Numbered from the stretch's first letter, positions 1 to 10,420 are shown. The stretch is 64,000 nt of DNA from Cognatundibacterium rivi (GCF_018139565.1 NZ_JAGSPK010000005.1:62001-126000); one strand, 5' to 3'. Program-made: numbers and translations. Notes: generated by a model not told the origin, from the sequence alone.

Positions 1-1305
1 GGATTCCATGATGGCGGGGTCGCCACAGATTTCAAAATTTCCGTATTGTTCTATCGCCCTGATCCCCTGATTCTTCACATTGCCGGCAACCACTCCGGAA
101 AACGCACGTCGCAGGTTGGCGGCCAGTATGTGCTGCGGCTGATTTTTATGAATTGCCAGATTGCGCATATTTTCATGACTGGGTTCAAATGGTCGCTGAA
201 ACTCTTCATCGATCTTCAGCATCCAGTTGAAATAATAAGCGTCGCCCTTTTGTTTTCTGAATTCCCTGACCTGTTTTATCCCCTGCTCAACTGCGCTGGC
301 AACCGCGACGGGATCATTCACAATAATCTGATAGTGCTGCTGCGCCTGAGTGCCCAAAGTGCTGGCGATAAACTGATCAATCTGATGAAAATATTCCGCG
401 GCACCTTCCGGGCCTGTAAAAATCAAAGGAAACGGAATTCCCTCATTTTCTGGATGCAGCAAAATACCAAGCAAATACAGAATCTCTTCAGCCGTGCCAG
501 CACCACCCGGAAAAACAATGACAGCATGCCCGATACGGACAAAAGCTTCGAGCCGTTTCTCAATATCGGGCAAAATGACCAGATCATTGACGATGGGATT
601 CGGCGCCTCGGCAGCGATAATTCCCGGTTCGGTCAAACCTATGTAGCGGCTATGCGCAATACGTTGCTTGGCATGACCTATCGTCGCCCCTTTCATCGGC
701 CCTTTCATCGCTCCCGGGCCGCAACCGGTGCAAATATCCAGGTTACGCAAGCCAAGCTGATAACCGACTTGCTTGGTGTAGTCATATTCATGGCCAGAAA
801 TAGAGTGCCCACCCCAGCACACCACCAGATTCGGATTCACCTGAGGGCGTAACAAATTCGCGTTACGCAAAATATGGAACACCGCGTCAGTGATTCCCTC
901 GCTGGAGTTCAGATTGAATTTATTTCTGTCTGCAATTCCCGTCGCGACACTGTTTTCCATTTCGGCATTCATAAACAAAATGTCGCGCAATACGGCGAAC
1001 AGATGCTCTTGAATTCCTTTGATCATGACCCCGTTGACAAAAGCCAGAGCAGGTGCGCCCTTGATATCCAGTTTAATTCCACGCTCACGCTGAACAATGC
1101 TGATATCAAAATTCTTATAACGCTCCAGCAATTCTTTGCCATCATCCAAACCGCTACCGCAATTCAATACCGCTAACGCACAGCTACGGAACACCTGATA
1201 CAAACCACCATGACTGTTATCGAGCAACTTACTGACTTCCGCTTTAGACAATACTTCCATGCGACCTTCCGGTGCAATCTGACTATCAATCACTTCATAT
1301 TCCAT
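1..1305 (-). CDS. ppnN: Pyrimidine/purine-5'-nucleotide nucleosidase PpnN (LOG family), 3' end cut by window edge
   Basis: Read on the minus strand from ATG at 1303-1305 with GGAGAA just upstream; 435 codons are present and the frame is open to base 1, so the C-terminus (about 20 residues relative to the 454-residue E. coli protein) lies outside. The LOG-family nucleotide-binding signature PGGAGTAEE sits at about residues 266-274, with CWGGHS at about 163-168. The long N-terminal domain before the Rossmann core is the feature that separates PpnN (YgdH) from short LOG cytokinin-type phosphoribohydrolases. PpnN cleaves nucleoside 5'-monophosphates to base and ribose phosphate and is known in E. 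coli as a (p)ppGpp target. The open frames on the plus strand here are antisense shadows. Confidence 0.92.
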   Translation of the reverse strand, partial: MEYEVIDSQIAPEGRMEVLSKAEVSKLLDNSHGGLYQVFRSCALAVLNCGSGLDDGKELLERYKNFDISIVQRERGIKLDIKGAPALAFVNGVMIKGIQEHLFAVLRDILFMNAEMENSVATGIADRNKFNLNSSEGITDAVFHILRNANLLRPQVNPNLVVCWGGHSISGHEYDYTKQVGYQLGLRNLDICTGCGPGAMKGPMKGATIGHAKQRIAHSRYIGLTEPGIIAAEAPNPIVNDLVILPDIEKRLEAFVRIGHAVIVFPGGAGTAEEILYLLGILLHPENEGIPFPLIFTGPEGAAEYFHQIDQFIASTLGTQAQQHYQIIVNDPVAVASAVEQGIKQVREFRKQKGDAYYFNWMLKIDEEFQRPFEPSHENMRNLAIHKNQPQHILAANLRRAFSGVVAGNVKNQGIRAIEQYGNFEICGDPAIMES

Positions 1306-1542
1306 CACTGCTTTTCTCCGATCAATCAAATTAATCCCGCACCTCAAACTCTCGACACCATGCTATTTCAGCACTGGCCTTCATACGTTGCCCATTATGC
1401 CTCGCAGCAAACCATTTATATCTTGCACATGATTTTAATCATTGAATTTCGATCAGAAACAACTTTACGGCGCTCGCGGAATTTATTTTCGTTGCGCACT
1501 TGTATATGGGCCGCTTGCCATGTATCATTCGCCCTCTTCAGA

Positions 1543-1619
<77 letters not shown>

Positions 1620-1851
1620 ATCAGCCTATCTCAGACCTGTCATGCCGACAGCGACTCGATTCAATCGAAAATCCCGGTGCAATCTTAGTCTGAGACATTC
1701 GGCACGCAACAGAATTGTTCTGGTGTATCACTTGTTTTATCAATATCCCATTAAAAAATCAGGGCAGTCATTCGTTTATGAATGTGGCATTCCTTGGTAA
1801 AGCTGATTATTTTTTTAAAAAAACTGACGCTACTGATTCAGACGAAGTCCG

Positions 1852-2079
1852 ATGAAAGATTACAAAGATAACGCGACAATGGAGTTACCCGGATTCGGTG
1901 AGCCTGCGTTTGAGGTTCCAGAGGTCAGAAAGGGCAATACCAAACCCCGACAGGGAAAAACCATCAGGCAAGAGCAACTTGATTTGCTTGCTGCACTGGG
2001 TCCGACAGATATCAGCGGACTGCCAGCCTGGGTTAACGATGAAAATACCGATCTGACGGGACTTCCTATCTGGCGCTGA
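1852..2079 (+). CDS. Small hypothetical protein (75 aa)
   Basis: No family recognised. The 75-residue product is acidic and soluble-looking, without signal peptide or membrane segment. Its C-terminal half contains a near-repeat, ISGLPAWVND then LTGLPIWR, i.e. two copies of a GLPxW unit. A second possible start is the ATG at 1879 (MELPGFGEP...), where the conserved-looking part begins; neither has a strong Shine-Dalgarno sequence. The gene ends 6 bp from the convergent response regulator, and no terminator separates them. Coding is supported by the compact fit between neighbours and the internal repeat, not by homology. Confidence 0.55.
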   Translation: MKDYKDNATMELPGFGEPAFEVPEVRKGNTKPRQGKTIRQEQLDLLAALGPTDISGLPAWVNDENTDLTGLPIWR

Positions 2080-2085
2080 AGACAG

Positions 2086-2883
2086 TCAACGAACCAACGC
2101 CTTGATCAACGGCCATTGGCGTCTTGAAATAGGCAGGCGTTCAACAGAACCAGCGACGATTACCTGCCAATTTTCACTGACCTTTTCGTTCTCGCCATCC
2201 ATATCGACAATGTGCGTCGCGCGCTCGACCCCTGCAATCGCTGCTTTCGCAACCAATGCATTTCTGTGGATGCGTATAAATTTATCTTTCAACTCTGTTT
2301 CTAATGAAGTCAGAGATTCCTCCAGCAAAAACTCTTTTTGCGACGTATATAAAGTCACGTATTTCTGCTCCGCCTTCAGAAATAAAACATCACGAACCGG
2401 AACCAGCAAAATACGCCCGCGCTCAGGAACAGAAAAATTCTCGCGGCAAACAAGCGCGGGTATCTGCTCATGGGTCGCGTTCGCAGACACTGTCACCGGA
2501 AGGCGATTCGCTACCCGGGTAATTGCATCAGCCAGACGATTCGCCCTCACCGGTTTCAGGAGATAATCTGCGGCTTGCACACCGAACGCCGGAAATGCAA
2601 ATTCATCATAGGCCGTGATAAAAATAATCGCCGGAACACCGGAGACGGCCGCGTGGTCGCGCAAATACTGCGCCATTTCCATTCCACTCATTTCCGGCAT
2701 CTGTACATCGAGCAAAATAATGTCAGGCTGCAATTCTGCAATTTTTTCAAGGGCAGACTTTGCATTGGATGCCTCACCGATCAACAGATGCGGACATTCA
2801 GCCTGAATATCAGACAATAATGCCGTCATCCGCTCTCTTGCAGGAGCCTCATCATCAACAATAAGAATGGTAGGAGTCATCAT
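2086..2883 (-). CDS. LytTR-family response regulator (AlgR-like)
   Basis: Two domains. A receiver domain occupies residues 5-125, with acidic pocket DDE (10-12), phosphoacceptor D59 in LLDVQMPEMSG, T90 and K110 (LLKP). A LytTR DNA-binding domain covers roughly residues 150-260 (FLKAEQKYV...IRIHRNALVA). The gene overlaps the upstream kinase gene by 4 bp (ATGA), so the pair is translationally coupled. AlgR-type regulators of this layout control alginate, pili or virulence genes in pseudomonads; the target here cannot be told from the sequence. Two adjacent ATGs are possible starts. Confidence 0.93.
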   Translation of the reverse strand: MMTPTILIVDDEAPARERMTALLSDIQAECPHLLIGEASNAKSALEKIAELQPDIILLDVQMPEMSGMEMAQYLRDHAAVSGVPAIIFITAYDEFAFPAFGVQAADYLLKPVRANRLADAITRVANRLPVTVSANATHEQIPALVCRENFSVPERGRILLVPVRDVLFLKAEQKYVTLYTSQKEFLLEESLTSLETELKDKFIRIHRNALVAKAAIAGVERATHIVDMDGENEKVSENWQVIVAGSVERLPISRRQWPLIKALVR

Positions 2884-3917
2884 CTTTGCGCAGGAAAATG
2901 TAATATCACTTCAAAACTATCATCTGATTTTCTGATACTCAATTGCGCCTCAACGTCATACAACAATTTTAAGCGTTGCCGGATGTTGTCGAGCGCCATT
3001 TGATTTCCGGAAGATAATCTGGCGTCCTGATGCACAGGATTCCGCACACGGATTTCGATTTTATCCAATCCTTTCTGAATATCGATGAAAATCGTTGCTG
3101 CTCCCGAAGATGGCTCGACACCATAGTGAACCGCATTTTCCAATATCGGTTGCAATAACAACGCGGGGATTTGTATCTGGCGCATGTCTTCGTCCGTCAA
3201 CTGTTCTGTATTCCAGGCTAACTGCAGACGCTCCCCAAGCCGCAAAGATTCTATCGCGAGATATTGCCTGCAAAGGTGTAACTCGTCATGCAAACTCGTC
3301 ATAGTACGGGTGTCACGCATCAGCACCCGAAACAAATCAGATAAATCCTCGATCACCGACTCGGCCCGACGCGGGTCTTTCCGTATCAGCGACAATGCAG
3401 TATTCAAACTGTTAAACAAAAAATGTGGTCGTATTCTGGCCTGTAACGCCTGTAAGCGCGCCTCACCTAACGCAGGCGAAAAAGCGCGGGTACGCAGCTC
3501 AAAATACTGTTGCAGGCAGAATCCTGAAACACCAGTGAAAATAAGAATAAATCCTGCGTTCAAGCGAGGGAAAGCAAGTGAAAACCATTCAAACTGACCA
3601 AAGAAGGTGAGCAGAAAAATACTGACTGCAGTTGGAATCAATACACAGGCCAGTCGCTGTAACCAAGCTGGGGAGGCATGTGAATAGACATAGCGGCGAC
3701 AAGCACACAACAGGAAAAGCGAAAGCAGGCAAATCGCTTCTATCAGCATCGACGCTTCAATGAAATTCTCCAAAATCAGCGCCCAGCCGTCGCCACGCGA
3801 GGCCAATCCCAGCAAAACAACCATACTGACACCCGCCAGCACGCGGAAAATCACGCCGATATTGCAGCAATCGGGAATCACAGGTTCATTCTTTGGGACA
3901 GATAAAACAGTCGTCAT
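2880..3917 (-). CDS. LytS/AlgZ-type membrane sensor histidine kinase
   Basis: 345 aa. Four hydrophobic segments lie between residues about 20 and 140, followed by the His_kinase domain characteristic of LytS/AlgZ enzymes: phospho-acceptor H165 in the motif [10 protein letters not shown], then an HATPase region with the N-box [13 protein letters not shown] near residue 255. It forms a two-gene unit with the LytTR regulator, whose ATG overlaps this stop codon. It is transcribed divergently from argH, the arrangement known for algZ in pseudomonads, which supports orthology by context. The signal sensed is unknown. Confidence 0.93.
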   Translation of the reverse strand: MTTVLSVPKNEPVIPDCCNIGVIFRVLAGVSMVVLLGLASRGDGWALILENFIEASMLIEAICLLSLFLLCACRRYVYSHASPAWLQRLACVLIPTAVSIFLLTFFGQFEWFSLAFPRLNAGFILIFTGVSGFCLQQYFELRTRAFSPALGEARLQALQARIRPHFLFNSLNTALSLIRKDPRRAESVIEDLSDLFRVLMRDTRTMTSLHDELHLCRQYLAIESLRLGERLQLAWNTEQLTDEDMRQIQIPALLLQPILENAVHYGVEPSSGAATIFIDIQKGLDKIEIRVRNPVHQDARLSSGNQMALDNIRQRLKLLYDVEAQLSIRKSDDSFEVILHFPAQR

Positions 3918-3952
3918 CGTGGTTTTGCTCGGGGAAAAGTGGTGCGGTGTTT

Positions 3953-3958
3953 TATAAT
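3953..3958 (+). promoter_or_regulatory. Candidate -10 element for argH
   Basis: A perfect TATAAT lies 48 bp upstream of the argH ATG, in the short space between argH and the divergent kinase gene. No convincing -35 hexamer at 16-18 bp spacing is visible, so this is only a candidate. Confidence 0.4.
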
Positions 3959-4006
3959 CGGGGAATATTTATCGCTAACCGCAGCCAAAACGGCAATCAA
4001 TCCATT

Positions 4007-5401
4007 ATGACATCACAATTCAATAAAAAAAGCGAGGCATGGTCTGCCCGTTTCTCCGAGCCAGTTTCCGATCTCGTCAAGCGCTACACCGCTTCGGTAT
4101 TTTTTGACAATCGCATGGCGGCGGTGGACATTCAGGGTTCTCTCGCGCATGCGGAAATGCTGAGTGCGCAAAATATCATCAGCGCTCAGGATTACGCCGA
4201 TATTCAACGCGGTATGGCACAAATTCAGTCAGAAATTGAATCGGGCAAATTTGAATGGTTGCTGGATCTGGAAGACGTGCATCTGAACATAGAAAAACGC
4301 CTGACCGAACTGGTCGGTGACGCAGGTAAACGACTGCATACCGGCCGTTCACGTAACGACCAGGTCGCTACCGACATCCGCCTTTACATGCGCTCTGCGA
4401 TTGATAATATCGTCGCCCTGTTGCGCGCACTGCGCAGCGCATTGATTGATCTGGCAGAAAAAAATGCCGCTACGATTTTGCCGGGTTTTACGCACATGCA
4501 AGTCGCACAACCGATCACGTTCGGACATCATATTCTGGCGTATGTTGAAATGTTCGGACGTGATACAGAACGCATGCTGGACTGCCGCAAACGCGTCAAT
4601 CGCCTGCCACTGGGCGCTGCAGCACTGGCAGGTACCACCTTCCCGATTGACCGTGAACGTGTTGCTAAAACATTGGGCTTCGATGAGGTATGCTACAACT
4701 CACTGGATGCCGTTTCCGACCGCGACTTCGCGATTGAATTTTGCGCCGCTGCCGCGTTGGTAATGACGCATATCTCACGCATGTCTGAAGAACTGGTGAT
4801 CTGGATGAGCCCACGGGTTGGCTTTATCGATATTGCCGACCGTTTCTGTACCGGCTCTTCGATCATGCCGCAAAAGAAAAATCCTGACGTACCAGAACTT
4901 GCCCGTGGCAAGACAGGTCGCGTCAACGGACACCTGATCGCGCTACTGACACTGATGAAGGGTCAGCCACTGGCGTACAACAAAGACAATCAAGAAGACA
5001 AAGAGCCGCTGTTTGATACGGTCGATACCCTGGTTGATACCTTGCGTATTTTCGCTGATATGGCAACAGGTATCAGCGTCAAACCTGAAGCCATGCGTGC
5101 GGCTGCCTTGCAAGGTTATGCAACTGCAACCGATCTGGCCGATTATCTGGTGAAAAAAGGTTTGCCGTTCCGTGATGCACATGAAGCCGTTGCACATGCC
5201 GTCAAAACTTGTGTAGAAAAAGGCTGTGATCTAAGCGAAATGTCGCTCGAAGAATTACGCGGCTACTCAACATTGATAGAACAGGATATTTTCCAGGTAC
5301 TGACTTTGGAAGGCTCGGTCGCTGCTCGCGATCATATCGGCGGCACAGCGCCAAATCAGGTAAGGGCAGCAATTGCACGTGCACGCCAGTCACTCGCATA
5401 A
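4007..5401 (+). CDS. argH: Argininosuccinate lyase
   Basis: Start set at ATG 4007, giving 464 residues, the usual ArgH length; the upstream in-frame extension reads through the divergent promoter region. It splits argininosuccinate into arginine and fumarate, the last step of arginine synthesis. Fumarase/ArgH superfamily signatures are clear: [12 protein letters not shown] and the catalytic loop [12 protein letters not shown]. argA, the first step of the same pathway, is also in this window (29.3 kb), but the two are not linked. Confidence 0.97.
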   Translation: MTSQFNKKSEAWSARFSEPVSDLVKRYTASVFFDNRMAAVDIQGSLAHAEMLSAQNIISAQDYADIQRGMAQIQSEIESGKFEWLLDLEDVHLNIEKRLTELVGDAGKRLHTGRSRNDQVATDIRLYMRSAIDNIVALLRALRSALIDLAEKNAATILPGFTHMQVAQPITFGHHILAYVEMFGRDTERMLDCRKRVNRLPLGAAALAGTTFPIDRERVAKTLGFDEVCYNSLDAVSDRDFAIEFCAAAALVMTHISRMSEELVIWMSPRVGFIDIADRFCTGSSIMPQKKNPDVPELARGKTGRVNGHLIALLTLMKGQPLAYNKDNQEDKEPLFDTVDTLVDTLRIFADMATGISVKPEAMRAAALQGYATATDLADYLVKKGLPFRDAHEAVAHAVKTCVEKGCDLSEMSLEELRGYSTLIEQDIFQVLTLEGSVAARDHIGGTAPNQVRAAIARARQSLA

Positions 5402-5426
5402 ACTCTCGTATTAACTACAAGTATCA

Positions 5427-5453
5427 GGTGCAGCCCGTCTCAGGGCTGCACCT
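5427..5453 (+). terminator. Hairpin after argH, no U-tract
   Basis: A perfect 11-bp stem (AGGTGCAGCCC / GGGCTGCACCT) with a 6-nt loop, 26 bp after the argH stop. It is followed by TCCCGCC, not a T run, so it is either a weak terminator or an mRNA 3'-end stabiliser. The remainder of the 5402-5712 spacer is AT-rich and should contain the liv operon promoter; I could not pick out a clear one. Confidence 0.5.
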
Positions 5454-5712
5454 TCCCGCCTCAAGACCCGCTCCCACCCCAACTCTTCCGACGCTATAAG
5501 TAATTCTACTTAAACAGCGGATATTGCACCGCAACACCATGTTATATTGCCCTTCTGGTTGGCAGCCAATACAATATTTGGCGAAAATAAATTTTTATCT
5601 AATAAAAATTCTACGGCGATTATTCTGGGCCGTCAGTTAATAGAGACGCTTGCTATTTCACACTGTCGGTGACCAGTCGATCCTTTTCATCACATTCTTT
5701 CAGGAACCCTTT

Positions 5713-6861
5713 ATGTCACACCAACTAAAACTGATGGTTGCAAGTGCCTTGCTCGGATGGACTGTCATTGGCAATGCTGCCGATATTAAAGTCGGAGTTG
5801 CCGAAGCACTGACCGGTCCGGCAGCAAAATACGGCGTTGCAATTAAAAATGGTTTTACTCTGGCAGCCGATGGCATCAACGCAAAAGGTGGCGTCAACGG
5901 AAACAAAATCGCCCTGGTTGTCGAAGACGAACAAGGTAAGAAAGAAGAAGCGATCAATGTTTTCAAGAAACTGATCTTTCAGGAAAAGGTTTTACTGATC
6001 TTCGGCCCAACTTTATCCAATTCCGCGTTTGCCGCTGATCCTATCGCCAACGCGACGAAGACCGTGGTTTTTGGCACCAGCAATACTGCGGATGGCATCA
6101 CCAACATGGGGCCATTCACTTTCCGCAACTCAGTGATGGAAGCGGACGTTTTACCAGTCACCACTCGTGCGGCGGTGAAAAAATTCAATATCAAAAAAGT
6201 GGCGGTGTTGTATGGTAACGATGATGCCTTTACCAAGAGCGGTTACGACGTATTCAAGTCAGCGCTCGCAGATCAGAAAATCAGTGTCACCGATACCGAA
6301 ACCTATGCGAAAGGCGACGTTGATTTCAAGGCACAACTGACCAAAATCAAAGCGTCGAATCCTGACGCGATCGTCTGTTCCTGCCTCGCTGAAGAAGCCG
6401 CCAATATTATTTTACAAACCCGCTCGCTCGGTATGAAGCAACCCTTTATCGGCGGTAACGGGTTCAACTCACCAAAACTGTTTGAAATCGCAAAAGACGC
6501 GGCTGACGACACCTTGATGGGCAGCCCATGGTCGATAGAGAATACATCTGCCGCAAACAAAAAATTTATCGCCGATTACAAAGCGAAATTTGGCGGCGAA
6601 CCTGATCAATTTGCAGCACAGGCTTTTGATGCACTGAATATCGTTGCAGAAGCGTTGAAAACCGTAAAACTGACTGGCAGCATTGATAAAGACCGTATTG
6701 CATTGCGTAATGCCCTGCCTGCAATTAAATTTGAAGGCGCTACCGGCAAATTTGCGTTCCGCCGGGCTGCTGCAAAGGATGGTAAAGAAGCAGGTTACGA
6801 TGCGCAGCAAGAAGCCATTGTGAATATTGCGAAAGGCGGTAAATTTATACTGCTGAAATAA
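5713..6861 (+). CDS. livK: Branched-chain amino acid ABC transporter, periplasmic binding protein
   Basis: Start at ATG 5713, preceded by CAGGAACC (AGGA 7-10 bp upstream); 382 aa. The N-terminus is a typical Sec signal peptide ending near GNAA-DIKVG. The mature protein is a type I periplasmic binding fold of the Leu/Ile/Val family (VGVAEALTGPAAKYG start, LVVEDEQGKKEEAINVF region). It should capture a hydrophobic amino acid or related ligand and deliver it to LivHMGF encoded downstream. Exact substrate is not deducible; related proteins bind amides, urea or aromatic acids. Confidence 0.93.
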   Translation: MSHQLKLMVASALLGWTVIGNAADIKVGVAEALTGPAAKYGVAIKNGFTLAADGINAKGGVNGNKIALVVEDEQGKKEEAINVFKKLIFQEKVLLIFGPTLSNSAFAADPIANATKTVVFGTSNTADGITNMGPFTFRNSVMEADVLPVTTRAAVKKFNIKKVAVLYGNDDAFTKSGYDVFKSALADQKISVTDTETYAKGDVDFKAQLTKIKASNPDAIVCSCLAEEAANIILQTRSLGMKQPFIGGNGFNSPKLFEIAKDAADDTLMGSPWSIENTSAANKKFIADYKAKFGGEPDQFAAQAFDALNIVAEALKTVKLTGSIDKDRIALRNALPAIKFEGATGKFAFRRAAAKDGKEAGYDAQQEAIVNIAKGGKFILLK

Positions 6862-6872
6862 TATTCATCTTT

Positions 6873-6919
6873 AAAACACAGCGGTTCCGCCACCGATAGC
6901 GCGAACCGCTGCTGTGTTT
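6873..6919 (+). promoter_or_regulatory. Long stem-loop between livK and livH
   Basis: AAACACAGC..GGTTC pairs with GAACC..GCTGTGTTT around an apical loop of about 15 nt with a small bulge. It lies 12 bp after the livK stop and 160 bp before livH. Such intercistronic hairpins after a binding-protein gene usually protect the upstream mRNA or partly terminate, giving more binding protein than permease; that role here is inference. Confidence 0.55.
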
Positions 6920-7082
6920 CTAAGGTATGGATTTTTACTCTGCGTGAGTTGATATTTTGCCGCAGACTTTTTTCGGCGTTTCTGATCTGAACTTCTTTCA
7001 TTTCCTTAAAACGCTTTTCTGACAAAACTGATCAGCAACTCAACCTCGGTAAGAGTCGCCACAGTTTTTCGCCTGGATCATC

Positions 7083-7964
7083 ATGTTTGAACAACAACTT
7101 ATCAATGCCCTTTCGCTCGGTAGCGTGTATGCATTGTTTGCCCTCGGTTTTACTCTCGTTTTTGGTGTGCTGGGTGTCATCAATCTCGCACATGGCGCGA
7201 TATTCATGCTGGGCAGCTATATCGCTCTATTACTGGTCAATCAATTCCAGATGTCCTTGTGGCTGGCAATGCTGATCGCGATGCTGACGTGCGGTGTGAT
7301 CGGCGTGATCGTCGATTTTCTGGTATTGCGACCTTTGCGCAAACGGAATGCGCCTCATCTGGCACCGATGATCGCCACCATCGGCGTCGCCATCATGATT
7401 ACGAATGTGGCACAGGGGTTCTTTGGCGCAGAAAACAAACGCTTTCCGTTCGGCACGATACCGGAAGAGAGTTTTACCGTCGGTAATCTGCACCTGACCG
7501 CCGTGCAATTAGCCATCGTCCTGATTTCATTTGCGCTGATGGTCGTGCTGCTCATTATTATGCGCCGCACGCAACTGGGCAGAGCCTTACGGGCAATTGC
7601 AGAATCACCTAAAGCTGCGTATCTGCTCGGCATCAATGTTGAAGGCCTGTTTCTGTTCACTTCTTTTGCGGCGGCAGCGCTCGGCGGTGCAGCAGGTGTG
7701 CTGGTCGGCCTGTCTTTCAATGCAATCTCACCATTCATGGGACAACCGATGCTGCACAAAGGTATTGCGGTGATTATTCTGGGTGGCATGGGCGATATCC
7801 GCGGTGCCTTGATTGGTGGTTTATTTCTTGGCTTTGCCGAAGTCATGAGCGTCGCTTATCTTTCCAGCGACTTCCGTGATGCCGTGGCATTTGGTTTATT
7901 GTTTGTGATCTTGTTGGTTCGTCCTTCCGGCATGTTTGGCAAGATTTTAGAAAGAAAGGCATAA
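7083..7964 (+). CDS. livH: Branched-chain amino acid ABC transporter permease LivH
   Basis: 293 aa, strongly hydrophobic with about eight membrane segments. The N-terminal pattern LSLGSVYALFALGFTLVFGVLGVINLAHG is diagnostic of LivH, as is the later GIAVIILGGMGDIRGALIGG loop that contacts the ATPases. It forms the inner-membrane channel with LivM. The gene is 4 bp from livM and in the same operon. Confidence 0.95.
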   Translation: MFEQQLINALSLGSVYALFALGFTLVFGVLGVINLAHGAIFMLGSYIALLLVNQFQMSLWLAMLIAMLTCGVIGVIVDFLVLRPLRKRNAPHLAPMIATIGVAIMITNVAQGFFGAENKRFPFGTIPEESFTVGNLHLTAVQLAIVLISFALMVVLLIIMRRTQLGRALRAIAESPKAAYLLGINVEGLFLFTSFAAAALGGAAGVLVGLSFNAISPFMGQPMLHKGIAVIILGGMGDIRGALIGGLFLGFAEVMSVAYLSSDFRDAVAFGLLFVILLVRPSGMFGKILERKA

Positions 7965-7968
7965 GATC

Positions 7969-8847
7969 ATGCTCGAATGGTGGGATGGTTTCTGGGCTAT
8001 ATACAGCACTGTTATTTTTGGTATTGGCATCAATGCGATGCTGGCACTCTCGATTTATCTGACCTTGTCGTGCGGCTTGCTGTCACTCGCCAACGCCGCA
8101 TTTATGGGCATAGGTGCATATGCGGCGTCCATGATCAGCATGCAGACAGAGCTTGCATTCCCGGTCGCATTGCTTGCTGCGGGCATTGCGCCTGCACTTG
8201 TCGCTCTCGCTGTCGGTATTCCAACTTTGCGTCTGTCAGGTGTTTATCTGGCAATGGCGACGCTTGGCTTCGGCGAAGTGGTACGCGTCGTTGTTCTGAA
8301 CATGGAAATCACTGGTGGTCCCATGGGTCTGAACGGCATTCCGCTCAAAACCGAATGGTGGCACATCGTTTTTATTTTAGGCGCCACCTTGTTTATCCTG
8401 GCGAGATTACGTCGCTCGAAAACCGGGCGCGCATTTGAAGCGATTAAAGAAGACGAAATCGCCGCACGCTTAATGGGTGTCAACGTGGCAGGGTATAAAC
8501 TGCTGGCGTTTGTGCTTGGTGCAGTCATCGCAGGTATTGCTGGCGGTCTGAATGCGCACTACACCTTCACCATAGGCCCGGGGAATTACGCATTCGAAAA
8601 TGCTGTCGACATTCTCACGATGGCGGTCTTCGGTGGCACCAGTAATCTGATTGGCCCGGTGATAGGCAGCACGATCCTGACATTGCTGCCTGAAGTGATG
8701 CGTTCGCTGAAGGATTACCGACTCGCCGCCAATGGCCTGATTCTGATCATCGTGATTCTGTACCTGCCTAAGGGCATCTGGGACCCGGCTAAAATCCGCG
8801 CGCTGCGCCGCAAATTCACTTCCCGCAAGTCTGAAGAGGTCGCTTAA
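7969..8847 (+). CDS. livM: Branched-chain amino acid ABC transporter permease LivM
   Basis: 292 aa polytopic membrane protein and second permease subunit. Family-typical segments include LSCGLLSLANAAFMGIGAYAA near the N-terminus and MAVFGGTSNLIGPVIGS near the C-terminus. The stop codon is immediately followed by the livG ATG, so expression is coupled. Confidence 0.95.
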   Translation: MLEWWDGFWAIYSTVIFGIGINAMLALSIYLTLSCGLLSLANAAFMGIGAYAASMISMQTELAFPVALLAAGIAPALVALAVGIPTLRLSGVYLAMATLGFGEVVRVVVLNMEITGGPMGLNGIPLKTEWWHIVFILGATLFILARLRRSKTGRAFEAIKEDEIAARLMGVNVAGYKLLAFVLGAVIAGIAGGLNAHYTFTIGPGNYAFENAVDILTMAVFGGTSNLIGPVIGSTILTLLPEVMRSLKDYRLAANGLILIIVILYLPKGIWDPAKIRALRRKFTSRKSEEVA

Positions 8848-9609
8848 ATGTTGCAGTTACAAGCTATCAGTAAAAATTTCGGCGGTTTGCAGGTCTTGCA
8901 GGACGTCAGCTTCACCATGCCTCAAGGCAGTATTTTCGGCCTGATCGGTCCTAACGGCGCAGGTAAAACCACTATCGTGAATCTGATCACTGGTCTGTTA
9001 CGTCCATCGAGCGGAGAGATACGTTTTAACGATCAGGATCTGAGCGTGGTCGAACCCCACAAAATCACGCAACTCGGCATCGCCCGCACGTTTCAGAATA
9101 TCCGCATTTTCAAGGAAATGAGTTTGCTGGAAAACGTCGTCGTTGGTATGCATGAGCACCTCAATTACAGCGTCGGCAGCATGTTGTTTAATCTCACCGC
9201 ATATAGAAATGCAGAAGCGAAAGCACGTGAACGTGCCCATGAATTGCTGACCTGGGTAAGACTCGATCACAAAGCACACATGCTGGCTGACAATTTATCG
9301 TATGGCGAACAACGTAAGCTGGAATTCGCGCGGGCACTTGCAACGCAACCGAAATTATTGCTGCTCGACGAGCCGGTCGCTGGCATGAATCCCGCAGAAA
9401 AAACCGAGCTGATGGCGGAAATTAACAATATCCGCCAACGTGGTTTTTCGATTTTCATGATAGAACACGACATGCGCTTTGTAATGGAGCTCTGCGACCG
9501 CGTCGCAGTACTCAATTTCGGCAAAATCATTGCAGAAGGCACACCAGACGAAGTGCGCGCCAATCCGGATGTGATCGAAGCTTATCTCGGCAAGGAGGAC
9601 GCAACATGA
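8848..9609 (+). CDS. livG: Branched-chain amino acid ABC transporter ATP-binding protein LivG
   Basis: 253 aa ATPase. Walker A GPNGAGKTT near residue 33, an LSYGEQRKLEFARAL signature and Walker B LLLLDEPVAGMNP. The Y in the LSYGE signature and the GMNP after Walker B are typical of LivG rather than LivF. It overlaps livF by 4 bp (ATGA). Confidence 0.95.
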   Translation: MLQLQAISKNFGGLQVLQDVSFTMPQGSIFGLIGPNGAGKTTIVNLITGLLRPSSGEIRFNDQDLSVVEPHKITQLGIARTFQNIRIFKEMSLLENVVVGMHEHLNYSVGSMLFNLTAYRNAEAKARERAHELLTWVRLDHKAHMLADNLSYGEQRKLEFARALATQPKLLLLDEPVAGMNPAEKTELMAEINNIRQRGFSIFMIEHDMRFVMELCDRVAVLNFGKIIAEGTPDEVRANPDVIEAYLGKEDAT

Positions 9610-10319
9610 GCCCTATATTAAGCATCCAGAACCTCAGCGTATCGTATGGCCACATCCGTGCCGTCAAAAATATACAACTGGAACTCAACGCAGGCGAAAT
9701 CACGGCCCTCGTCGGTGCCAATGGCGCGGGCAAGAGCACATCATTACTCGCCGTCTCCGGTCTGATCAAAGCAAATGCCGGAAAAATTCTGTTTGACGGC
9801 GAAGATCTGACGACACTCTCGCCGCATCAGATCGTGCAAAAAGGCGTGGTGCAAGTTGCCGAGGGGCGCGCGATTCTGACCACATTAACGGTACAGGAAA
9901 ATCTCGATCTCGGCGCCTATACACGCAAAGATAAAGCACAGATCAGCAAGGATCTGGACTATATATTTCATCTGTTTCCGGTGCTAAAAAACCGCGCTTC
10001 CGGACTCGCAGGCAATTTATCCGGTGGCGAACAACAAATGCTGGCGATAGGCCGCGCGCTCATGGCCAAGCCTAAAGTGCTGTTACTCGACGAGCCATCG
10101 ATGGGTCTTGCACCGTTGATGGTGCAGGAAATTTTCCGCGTACTGAAAGAAATCAACCAGACCGGGCTGACGATTTTACTGGTCGAACAAAACGTCAGAC
10201 AAGCACTGAAAATCGCCCAAAGCGGCTATGTTCTTGAAAATGGCGAAATTGTGTTGCAAGACAGCGGTCAGAACCTGCTGAACAACCCGAGAGTGATCGA
10301 GGCATATCTGGGTGCATAA
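9606..10319 (+). CDS. livF: Branched-chain amino acid ABC transporter ATP-binding protein LivF
   Basis: 237 aa ATPase with Walker A GANGAGKST, signature LSGGEQQMLAIGRAL, and Walker B LLLDEPSMGLAP. It is the last gene of the liv operon, followed by a bidirectional terminator. A heterodimer with LivG powers the LivHM channel. Confidence 0.95.
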   Translation: MSPILSIQNLSVSYGHIRAVKNIQLELNAGEITALVGANGAGKSTSLLAVSGLIKANAGKILFDGEDLTTLSPHQIVQKGVVQVAEGRAILTTLTVQENLDLGAYTRKDKAQISKDLDYIFHLFPVLKNRASGLAGNLSGGEQQMLAIGRALMAKPKVLLLDEPSMGLAPLMVQEIFRVLKEINQTGLTILLVEQNVRQALKIAQSGYVLENGEIVLQDSGQNLLNNPRVIEAYLGA

Positions 10320-10370
10320 CGATTATTGCGACACCTAACCCGAACTAAGCACTAGAAATTCAATCCATAA

Positions 10371-10398
10371 AAAAACGACCATCGAGATGGTCGTTTTT
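10371..10398. terminator. Bidirectional terminator between livF and pmbA
   Basis: AAAAACGACCAT-CGAG-ATGGTCGTTTTT: a perfect 12-bp inverted repeat with a 4-nt loop, A-tract on one side and T-tract on the other. It serves both livF (plus) and pmbA (minus). Confidence 0.88.
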
Positions 10399-10420
10399 AT
10401 TTGCTTAGCGCGTGAACGGA

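Noticed and set aside
46-852. 268-aa plus-strand open frame and two smaller ones up to 1581
   Set aside because: Antisense to ppnN, which has intact LOG-family motifs, a start codon and a ribosome binding site.
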